Shown here: positions 51,793-61,700 of the stretch, in pieces
How the letters are laid out: each line of letters starts with the position of its first letter
Position numbering within the stretch: position 1 is the first letter of the stretch
Origin: Laguncularia racemosa
Taxonomy: Eukaryota > Streptophyta > Magnoliopsida > Myrtales > Combretaceae
Direction of reading: 5' to 3'
DNA: 64,000 nucleotides
Assembly: GCA_037954665.1 (NCBI GenBank)
Contig: JBBMOL010000022.1
Location: 4,154,001 to 4,218,000 of the forward strand
Notes under the pieces: model-generated
Seen by the model: the letters and a program-made list of their open reading frames with translations, nothing else
The model's database searches: none
Told to the model about the DNA's origin: nothing
Position numbers and translations under genes: made by a program

Positions 51793-52188
51793 CACCGTGA
51801 AAGAACTCTTCCTATGGTCAATCAATATAGTGAGGGATCACTCCAAGTGAACGAAATTTATCTGCCTAAGGAAGCCCAAGTAAGTACAAGTTAAATAGTA
51901 AAATTTTTCTAGGAATAATAGGAAAAGTACAATCATGCAAAAAAAGAGAAAAGGAGAAGAGGAAATTTAATGGGTTATTGGGTAATTGTCTTAGATTTTC
52001 CAAAGAAAAACCGACAATGAAGAGTAAAAAACAAAAGTAGGTGAGTAGGGTGAGGAAAAGGAAAAAACATGAAGGGTTATGTTGTACGTGAACAGTAAAG
52101 GTAAAGGTAGGGATAAATTGAAAGTACGAGGGAGGATCTAAGTAAAAAGTGCCAAAGGGTTTACAGTTTACTCTTGAAACACTACACT
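51793..52188 (-). promoter_or_regulatory. Probable 5' UTR / promoter of the LRR gene
   Basis: Directly upstream of the start codon, the gene's strand is pyrimidine-rich (long TTTTC/TCTCC runs), as often seen in plant 5' leaders. No unambiguous TATA box or motif was identified. The upstream limit is arbitrary: local duplications start at 52189. Confidence 0.35.
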
Positions 52189-52301
52189 GCTCGAGGCCAA
52201 AAAGTAGAAACAAAGCAATTATGGTATTAACTGCAATAAGGGGCAGCTGAAATGGAAATAATGAGTAGAAAGTCGTTTTATTGAAATTGGAAAATATGTT
52301 T

Positions 52302-52850
52302 TTAAATTTTAACGTTTTATTTGAATCTCTTAATTTTTATTTTATTTTATTCGAATCCTCTTTTTTTTTTTTTATAATTTTTACAAACTCGAATTCCCAT
52401 TAATACTATTTTTCCATCTATAATTGAAATGTGGCAGCTCCTCATTAGTTAATTTTATTTTTTTAAAATAAAATAATATTTAATTGAATAACATAAAAAC
52501 AATGATCCAACATATTTTCCTTCATCTATTGGAACACAATACCATGGATTTAAACCTAGAAGTTGAAGCGTGTGAAACAAATGCCTATTGTTCTCATTTA
52601 GTTTTTAATATTTATTTAACTTTTTAATTCTTTTTATTTTATTTGAATCTTCAATTTTTTTCTAATTTTTCTAATCTTATTTTTCCATTAATACCATTAA
52701 CTTTTTTTTTTATCAATAGTTGACGTGTGGTAGTTCCTCATTGGCAAATTTTATTTAATTTAAATAAATTATTAATTGGATAAAATAAAAACAATAATCC
52801 AACATATTTTCCATTATCTATTCCGACACCATACCATGGATATTATTCCC
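52302..52850. repeat. Imperfect tandem duplication, period about 292 bp
   Basis: Two AT-rich copies share 'TTTTTCCATTAATACCATT'-like, 'GTGGYAGYTCCTCATT' and 'AATCCAACATATTTTCC' landmarks. 'ACCATGGAT' is at 52541 in the first and 52833 in the second. Confidence 0.7.
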
Positions 52851-53036
52851 TCTTAAATACAGATTCCATTGGATATCTTTGAGATCTATCAAAAGATCTT
52901 GTCAACGTCAATCCTGCAGTTGAATAATCTACTCATCAACAAAATTTTATTTATTTTTTGCCAATCAGAAAGAAACCCCATCTTCTCGTACCCAACCAAA
53001 CCTTCTTGAGTATTAAAGAAAGTAAACCTTGTAGAT
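52794..53036 (+). repeat. 243-bp direct repeat, copy A
   Basis: Near-identical to 54780-55022, same length with roughly ten substitutions by eye. Its left part also resembles 52501-52560. It lies outside any recognised element. Confidence 0.9.
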
Positions 53037-53589
53037 TAATTCACCTTTACCCTGTAGATTATATAGCATGAACCTTCGACCTCTTTTTTGTTTAATTAAT
53101 TAAAAAAGTGGGGTTTTTGGTCTTTAGCCTCTTCTACTGTATTTTAACCTCGACATAACAAGACAAACCTATATGAAAGAGGTAAACAAGCCTCTGCACC
53201 CGGGGGTCACTGATTTCTTTTTCTTTTTAATCTTCTTCCTACTTTCCTTTTTTTATTTTTTTTTTTGTTATTTTTATTTTTTTATCTAATTAAATATGTA
53301 TAATAATTTTTTATTTAAATTAATTATTATCGTTCAATAAAAAATTAACACGTGGCAAATATGCATGGAAGATTTAACCGTGTTAAAAGGGATCCTAATA
53401 AATAAAAGTGGAAAACATTAAGAATTTGAATTAAAAATATTAATAACTCAAATAAATAAATATAAACTATGGCCCGACCTTTAAAACACCGCTCAAGGCC
53501 AAAAAGTAGGAGGAAAGCAGTAACGGTAATAAAAATTGTAAGGGAAAGGTAAAAAGGAAATAATGACTAGAAGGTTTGTTTTTCGAAAT

Positions 53590-53948
53590 AAGGACACGGG
53601 AAAGGGTTTATTTAACTAATGCCAGATTTTTACTATGGTTCTCTACTAGGGCAAAGAATGACATGTGACTTGCAATTATATATATATATGTGTATGTATG
53701 TATATAGATTAAGTAGTGTTTTCTTCACATGATTTTGGGGAATTAAATTGAATAAATTATTTACTGTCAATTTTGGTTTACAAAATGGGTGAATACTAGA
53801 AGGGGTAGGATAAAATTTAAATATTATGCATCATTTAGTAGATGATACCAAAAAAAACTTATTGTTCAATTAAATAAAAGTATTAACTGTTTTATTTTTT
53901 AAAAGATCATGCACTTAGCATGGTACCTTATTCTTTTTGTGCTTAATT
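53590..53948. other. Short AT-rich interval
   Basis: Between the local duplications and a solo LTR. It includes a TA/TG microsatellite near 53680-53705. No gene seen. Confidence 0.5.
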
Positions 53949-54702
53949 TGTAATGTCCCGAAATTTTTGAAAAACTATATAAAAATTAAAGAAAATAAGT
54001 GAAATAATAAATACTTTTAGGTCGGGATAGCGAGAATGGCGATTTTGTAATATTAAAAATTTTGAGAAATTTATGATAATTTTTTTTTAACATTACGATA
54101 CATTAATATTATTTTAACAATTTACGAATAACAAAAAACTTATGGAAATTATAATAGGCTTTAAAATAAAATAAAATGAGGAAGACATGAAATCCGTTTA
54201 ATAAATATAACAAATAATGAAAATTAGACATAGAGAACAATTGGAGAGAATAATCTTATATGAGGAAAAGGATAAAAAGCTTAGAATTACAAATTATATA
54301 AAAAATATTACTAAATAAATTTAGGGAACAAAGTAAGTTAGAAAATGCCTACATATCGGTGTAAAAAAATAAATAAAAATATATAAAAAAAAACAATTGC
54401 AAGCCCTAAATTTAGTTTGTGTAATTTAAATTAAAAGAATAAATTTTTCGAAACATAAATTACGAACAATATTTAGTTAAATAATGGAATTAATTGAAAT
54501 TATAGACTTTGGAATTTCAAATGAAAATTTTGAGTAAATGTTTATATTTAGAATAATCAAATTAGCTTAGATGTAAAGTTTCGTAATAAAATACTAAAAA
54601 TATAAAATTTAAAAATATTGTCATACACACGTGGAATAATATAATATAATATAATTGTGTGAACAGTAAAAAAAAAGAAGAAAAAAAAAATGAAAAAGAT
54701 GC

Positions 54703-54710
54703 TATAAAAG
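54703..54710 (+). promoter_or_regulatory. TATA box of the solo LTR
   Basis: TATAAAAG followed by a GAAGAGAAGAAGAC purine stretch, in the expected middle part of the LTR. Confidence 0.6.
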
Positions 54711-54779
54711 GAAGAGAAGAAGACACCAGAAGGAATGGAAAGCGAGACAGAAACAGAGATAGATAGTAAGGGAGAGACT

Positions 54780-55022
54780 ATAATCCAACATATTTTCCAT
54801 TATCTATTCCGACACCATACCATGGATATTATTCTCTCTTAAATACATATTCCATTGGATATCTTTGAGATCTATCAAAAGATCTTGTCAACATCAATCC
54901 TGCAGTTGAATAATCTACTCATCAACAAAATTTTATTTATTTATTGCAAATAAAAAAGAAACCCCATCTTTTCGTACCCAACCAAACCTTCTTGAGTATT
55001 AAAGAAAGTAAGCCTTGTAGAT
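54780..55022 (+). repeat. 243-bp direct repeat, copy B, inside the solo LTR
   Basis: Matches 52794-53036 from 'ATAATCCAACATATTTTCC' to 'CCTTGTAGAT' in the same orientation. Flanks are unrelated on both sides. It interrupts the LTR about 70 bp after the TATA box. Confidence 0.9.
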
Positions 55023-55637
55023 GTTGCATAAACCCAAGGTCAAAGGGGGCGTAAACCCTAGACTTCATGTCGGTTACTGGAAGACCGCGTGAGATGTTGC
55101 ATTCATATGGTTACTCATGTATAGCATATGATTTGATAACTTGATTTGAAATTTCCTGTGCGTCTATAGCATTGAGAGTATTGCACTCTCATTTACAAAG
55201 CCATAGTGTGCTCACCCCCTCTACAGACCATTTTGCAAGTAAAGATTATGAAAGCTTGGGATGGAATAAGATGTGAAGTGTCAAGAGTTGTTGGAAGCCA
55301 ACAACGATGAAGTAAGAATTGTGAATGTTAGACTATTTAGATGAAGTGTTACTTTTAGGGCCTTGATGTAAAATTTGAATTTTTGAAACTTAGGGTTTTA
55401 TTCCATTTATTAATTGGTAGGGGATTTTGACTCTTTGTAATCTCGGTTGATCGCGAGACATGGAATCCATAGTTATATTTTTATGGTATGATCATATGTA
55501 ATATGATTAGTCATAAATGTAATTAATTATTTAGAGTCTTATGATCTTTGACTCTTAAAACAATTATCATGTAACAAGTGCACACATGCCATGATAATTT
55601 TTAGTAGAAACTTTCAGGCCTCCTTTGGGGCATGACA

Positions 55638-56634
55638 TAATTTCTCTAAAAAATATATTCTTTTCTAAATTATAATATTAATAGTATCTAAATTCAACTC
55701 AACTTTAAGTAATATATAAACTCAACTTAAGCTCAATTAAACTATTAAGCTAGATAAGTTAAACAATATGTAGCTTGAGCTTACTCAATAAACTACTTAA
55801 TTGGCCTAAGATGGCCTAATGTCTCTCACCTACCACTATATTTGCATTGGGTATCATGTCATTAAGCCTCTAAGATGGCCTAATCTCTCTCACCTATTTG
55901 TCTTTAGTGATAGAACATTGAACACATTATCTAGATGATCCAATTAACGACTTCACTAAATATAGAATTTTCTTTAGTACATCAAAACCGTTGGCAATGT
56001 GAATTTAGTTTAAAATTAGGCTAGTTCGTCAAACACATCTTTACTAATTAGTATCTTCCTTGTTTCATGATCATACTACATATAACTTTTAACTCCTCTT
56101 AATAGCATAAGTATGCACATAATAAACTTATATTGAGTTTATAAGTGTTAAACTATTAAATTTAAACAGTTACTAAGATTACTAGACTATGACTCCTTTA
56201 GAGTCTTTCCTTAAACATCATTTGTGGTAATTAGTTGATCAAGTAGCACACCATACTTATAGTCTCTCCTCATAATTGTTTTACTAAGAAAACATCGAAA
56301 AGCATACAATCAACCTTCTCAAATGATATGCAATTCATCCATTCTACAATTGCAAATTGTAATGGAGTATGTATAACCTTTCTATTGCACACAATAGAAT
56401 ATTGTCTACTAAAGTCATTAAACTCTAAACTAGAGTGAGCGAATTAAGGGTAGGTAGGGTTGAAAATCCCACCTTTTAAGTAGAGATTCCAAAAGCTTGG
56501 AATAAAATCTACCTTATAACTCATTGGAACCACCATAGAATTTATACCATATAAAATGATAGGTTATAGATAGGAGCAACCTCAAACGATGCCCTTTAGT
56601 TTAGGTGTGTTGGTTTTGCAGGCTCACTCCCCCC
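55638..56634. other. AT-rich interval between two solo LTRs
   Basis: No ORF and no recognised element. An interval of repeated 'GATGGCCTAAT.TCTCTCACCTA' text at about 55810-55900 is a short local duplication. Confidence 0.5.
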
Positions 56635-58002
56635 TGTCGAGTCTAATTTTTGAATTTCCATTCCTAATCCGATCTAAACTAGACCCTATGCTCATCTAAT
56701 CTAGATCCTCGACTTGAGTTAGGAATTTTGTTTAATTTTACGAGTCGCCACCCAACTGTTGTTGGGAAAATTGAATTAAGACTAAAGGAGCAGATTAGTC
56801 TTAATTTGGACTACTAGTCGTCGTTATTTCCTCTTCTCGTTTTTGTAAGAAGAGAAAAAGTGAAAACCAGAGTTTCTAAGTCCGGAGGCTAACCTATTAA
56901 AACCTATGCGGTTACCACCTAATCTCTCAAAATTGTTCATCTTTAGAAATGTGTTTCATTGTGTTTTTGTTACTTTTATTATTTTTTTAATTTATTTCAA
57001 GAAAAAAGGATTTTTTTGTTCATTTTAGGGGTTGACCCGAATGGGTGCCTACGTACCTGCTACTCAGGATCAAACAAGCCGTAGTTCGCTTTTCTGAAAA
57101 CCTTTAAGTCTGTTGATGAATTTTAATTTTGAAAACTCTTTTGATTTATGTTCTTAACATCTTTGGGATTTTTCTAAAAATTTCTAAGCCTAAACTTTGA
57201 ATTTGATTTTTTTGAAAACGATTTTGAGGGAAAACATCAATTTTGAGTTTATTTGAGGAAAATGGTTTTTTCTAAGTGCTAAAACTTTTTCTTTTTATAT
57301 TTTTTTTGAAATTTTTTTTTATGATTTTTATGAGTTTTATAAGTTTTTATGATTTTTATAATTTTTGATTTTTTTTGTTGAAAATTTTATCCTAAGTTTA
57401 CTCTCTATTTTATTTTGCAATCTAAAACTTTATTATTACTTTCCTAATATTTTTATTGTTTTTCTCCATTTTTGTTAATTAATTAATTAATTAATTTATT
57501 ATTATTATTTTTAATTAATTATTTTACATTATTTTACATTATTAAATTCTAAAAAAAAACCTAATTTCTACATTTTTCCTATTTATTGAAAATGGAAGCA
57601 AATAAATAACTAAACTAAACAAATAACAACAACTAATAAAATAATAATAACAAATAATAAATTTCGAATAAATAAAAAAAAAACAAAATAATAAAAAAAA
57701 TCTAGAAAAATCCGACTTACCTGGATCCGGATCGGTGTGCGGGTCGGGTCGGATCGGTCGGACACGACGGCGGGGTTGGCTCGTTCACGGCATTCCGACA
57801 GTCGTTTGCGACGGGTGAAGTGTCGAATCCTAGCTTCTTGAGGGTGCTGATTCCGATGGTGGTGGCGGTTTACTCCCAGAACGTCTCCTTGTGGCGGCTC
57901 GAATCCGATCGGCGGTCGCGAACTTGGACTTCCTCCGATTTACACTCTTTTCTCTCTCTCTCGCAATTCTGATATGTGTTCTAGCTTCCTCCTGTTCTCC
58001 TC

Positions 58003-58010
58003 TATTTATA
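58003..58010 (-). promoter_or_regulatory. TATA box of the reverse solo LTR
   Basis: TATAAATA followed by GAG on the minus strand, aligned with 16012-16019 and 28624-28631. Confidence 0.65.
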
Positions 58011-58348
58011 GACTCTTGAAATCGAGCTAGATAAGCTCGGATTTCCTCCGGTTGAAGCTGATCGGATTTTCGGTTGAAAAACCAATTCCGATTCGTGCCT
58101 ATCCAACGATTTGTTGCGATTTGATTCCAATTAGATAGTGCTTATCTTATTTCTGTTGAAGATCTGTTGGATTTGTGCAAAAAATCGGATCAAAACGGCC
58201 AAAATATGAATTTTTTCTTCTCGCCGGCGATCTCGGGCTCGAGGTAGGGGATGATCACGCGCCCGGCGCGTGCGTTTCTTCCAGCCAATCAGATGCTGCC
58301 ACGTGGCAGCTCCAGAGAAAAGAAAGAAAAAAAATTGCATCGAGCGCT

Positions 58349-58428
58349 CGGGGGGAAGATTCGAACTCGCGACCTCCAAGTCTCCCGCACGTTCCCAGCG
58401 CACGCACGAACCAGCTGAGCTGGCCCAA
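58349..58428 (-). other. tRNA-like module, best-preserved copy
   Basis: On the minus strand CAGCTCAGCTGGTTCG (from about 58422) is one base off the A-box consensus TRGCNNAGYNGG. GGTCGCGAGTTCGAATCT (58374-58357) is a T-psi-C arm/B box with a mostly pairing stem. The spacing, about 40 bases, fits a tRNA-derived promoter. It is embedded in LTR U3. No CCA or full acceptor stem. Confidence 0.6.
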
Positions 58429-58705
58429 TTTCCTGATTTTCTTTACATCGCAAATTGTACATATGCGATGCAATTTTTTATTTTTTTTGTATTTTTTTGA
58501 AATTTCAAAAATTTGTAAAAATTGTTTATTATTCATTATTGCTATTTTCTGAAACCATTTTTCAAAATTGATGTTTTTTCTTATTTATTTTTATTTTTTG
58601 AACATTTTTATTATTTATGAAAAATTAGGAAAAAATTAGGAAAATTTGAAAAATTGATTTTTATCGAGAATTGTTGATTCTGAGGGCAAAAATGGAGTGT
58701 TTACA

Positions 58706-61700
58706 CCCCCCCCCTTAAAAGCCCATAACAACCATTGAGTTAAACCTAACATCTTAGAGCGAGAATCATGCAACAACTTTTGAATATATAATTTAAAAAT
58801 TTGAAACTAAAATCTATCTTATGACATATAATACCTTCTCTTGAACCTGTCTAACCATATATACTCCAAAGGGTTCCATGCTTAGTCTTGCTTTCCAATG
58901 ACATGGTGCTTGCACTCATTCAATCCATCACGTTTATCTAGATTGAGACCTATGGTAGATAAACTTGTTTAACCCCTTAGTGTATAATTACCCTTTCACA
59001 AGTCATGCATTCTTAAAATAATAACCTCCTTTTAAATAGTGAAAACAACATACCATTACACAACTGGCTTGTAGATTAATGAAAATCTTATGAAATCGCG
59101 ATATATTTGATAAGCATACTAGTCGTGCAATGGTATAAGGTGAGCAACAAGGTTGCATTTTACACAAGGAGGAAAAGTCTAAAAGACTAAACTAAGTACA
59201 AGATTATGTTGGCACTAATCTATCTAAGCACACCAAAATCTAGTGTGGTAGGCATGCAATTAAAGTTAAAATTGCAAAAACTCAACACAATATCAACAAA
59301 TGTAAATCATGCAATGAAGGGTTGTGTTCCAATTCTTTGAAAGCATCATTGTTATGCTTCAAAAGATATTGGTATTGGTGAAAACATGGATTTGAGCTAC
59401 ACTGGCAGAGCTCACAACTAGCTCTCACATGGTGGATCTTATCATTTAGTAGGAGTATTGTATTACCAATTCCTTATTTGCACTTTTCAAGCAACTAACT
59501 AAGTCTTGTCACAACTTAATTAATCTAGCTAGAATTGGGGTTCAATCTTAACTGTGTAAAGGTTAAGGTGAGTACTAGGACTATGTTACTATAATTCACA
59601 TATCTTACATTGAAAGAATTAGAATTGTAAGTTCTATTTGAGGTCATCGCATCCTATTACAGTAGCTAAACCATGTAGGTAAACTAAGGGTGATGCTCAC
59701 ATATTGAAAGCCACAATACTTCTTACAATAGTTGATTGCTCTACACCTAAGTTATTTCTATTACTTTCTGGAACTAGCTAAAATTCCATATTTACGCGTA
59801 ATCCAATATCAGTAAATCAATCACAGTAACAATTTCATCAAATCTTCACATAACCCTACATCATCATTAAGCTCTTAATACCATAAATAAACATAAATAT
59901 GAAGTAGAAGTTGCATTTAACATGAAGAATAATGAGTAAGAATTATATAACCAAGTTCTAAAAGCTAGCATTGAAAAAACCTATGAGAGTGCTTAAACTC
60001 TCCATGGAAATGCAATGGAATCCTTAGTCTAAGCTTTGAAAAAGCTAGAAATCACTAGAAACTTAGGCCAACACAATCTAAATGTAAGAAAATTGCAAGA
60101 AAAAAAAAAATACACTAAGGATGAGCTAAATACAAAGCAAAGTGAAGAAACACGAAATCCTTAAATCCTAAAAACTAAAACCCTTTTCACTTGTTTTGTC
60201 TACTAAAGAAGAAACATGAGCTTTTATAGTTCAGAGCTACCAACTAAATGGTGATGATGCTATTGTCTAAATAGTAGACACTTTTTGTCCATAGTTTTGC
60301 TAGGTTTCAAGTAAAATAATGCATTTCACTTAAGACCCTAGTTAGGTTTTGGCATCATTGGCCTAATGACTTGCTGAAAATGCATCTAATAGTCAAATAT
60401 TGCATTTGCCTTTACTACTGGTAGCTTTCTATTCTAGTCTCTTCCCTTAGATTTTGAACCTATAGACTCATCTAATTTTGTTGTTATGTACAAACTTAAC
60501 GTCTAGCTTCTCCTTATCCAACAATTGCCCTAACATTTTTTAGCATTAAGGATGTCTTACCATATGTCATCATCTCCTTAAAGTTCTTATGTAAGACAAT
60601 AACCTCCTTAATGACTGTAGATTTTAATACTCATGATTAGTTATCAAATTGTCATTTGATAAATCACTAATGAATGATGTAAATCCATCAATGTGATCCC
60701 TCACTAATGCTCCTTTTAACATCCTTATAACATATTAAAGCTCTTTTATTACTATTTTAAGACACACACAAACATAAGTTACAAAATCATAAAAAAAAAA
60801 TACATACATAAACCTAACTATGATCATGATATAAGTGTAAATGGGTTAAAAATGGTAAAAAATAAGTAATTGGAAGCACAAATCGATGGTGGGGTTAGTA
60901 AACTGCCCCTGCATTGTGCTCCAATTGGCCATTCTTACTTAAATTGATTACTCACTCCTATGTTGACCAACCTCTCCACAAGACTTTGATTAAGCAAACA
61001 TGACTTAGGTGCCCCAAATCTAATTCTTCGAGGGTTCTTCTATCTCAAATATGTTTTACACATAATTTAAGTTACTCACAACTAAAACTCTTAAATAATT
61101 GAAACTATAAATTACAAAGACATATCTTTAACTTTGCGAAATTTGCATTTAGCAACTTTAAGTCTTAAAGAGGTAATTATAATAGAGTGGCATACGTTTA
61201 CCTTCAAGTACAAATAGAGGATGCACATGTAAAGTGATGTAGACTAAGGAAAAACATTACAACATGTAGTATATGCAAAGGCCTCTTCGTTCATATAGAA
61301 TGTAAAATTTGTAACATGTGGTGTAAACAAACAATATATGTCTATCTACAAGTGCAAATTGATGGTGTACTTATGATAAAAAAGCCATTGTCATAATAGA
61401 AGGTCAAGAACATCCTTAGTATGCAATATTATAAGGGGAATTTTATCCTTTATTTACACCACTTAGAAACATATATATTCCATCTACTCTATGACCCTCT
61501 TCATTTTAACTATCACAACTTTCAAAATGTGCATTCATAACACTAGAGTTTAAAAAATATGCATTTACCCCAATTGGTCATTCTATCTAGAATAATATAA
61601 TAAAATAATAAAATATCAAATAGATTGTAATTAAAAAATTAAAATCACCCCATGTTGTTTATCGGTAAAAAATTAAAAAAAAATTTATTATTTATAGTAA

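Larger units (their letters stand above)
52189..53589. repeat. Pair of about 100-bp direct repeats 1.3 kb apart
   Basis: 'GCTCGAGGCCAAAAAGTAG' at 52189 recurs as 'GCTCAAGGCCAAAAAGTAG' at 53491. Similarity continues through 'GGAAATAATGAGTAGAA' to about 52288 and 53589. The sequences between them are different repeats. The left copy lies in the upstream region of the LRR gene. Confidence 0.75.
53949..55637 (+). mobile_element. Solo LTR (TGTAATGTCCCG family), TSD TAATT
   Basis: A 1689-bp segment starting TGTAATGTCCCG and ending GGGGCATGACA, with TG...CA ends. It is flanked by identical TAATT pentamers (53944-53948 and 55638-55642). A TATA box TATAAAAG sits at 54703-54710. The terminal motifs resemble LTRs of plant chromoviral gypsy elements (Del/Tekay-like), from memory. 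No internal region exists, so it is a solo LTR. It contains a 243-bp foreign patch (54780-55022). Confidence 0.85.
56635..58705 (-). mobile_element. Solo LTR of the Tat/Ogre type, reverse orientation, TSD CCCCC
   Basis: The minus strand starts TGTAAACACTCCATTTTTGC at 58705 and ends AATTAGACTCGACA at 56635. It parallels the LTRs of the 15.3-31.4 kb element along its length: start, tRNA-like module, TATA box, a 'GGTGCCTACGTACC'-like block in the distal part, and end. It is 2071 bp long and flanked by C runs giving a CCCCC duplication. It is more divergent than the pair of LTRs are from each other, so it is another subfamily member. The ORFs at 58131-58552 on both strands are LTR sequence, not genes. 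Confidence 0.88.

Noticed and set aside
53949..55637. A small gene or complete element between the LTR-like ends
   Set aside because: No ORF, PBS or second LTR is present; TG...CA ends and TAATT duplications fit a solo LTR.
58131..58552. Four overlapping ORFs of 76-125 codons on both strands
   Set aside because: They fall inside the reverse solo LTR; the openness comes from GC-rich LTR sequence and the tRNA-like module, and no protein family is recognisable.
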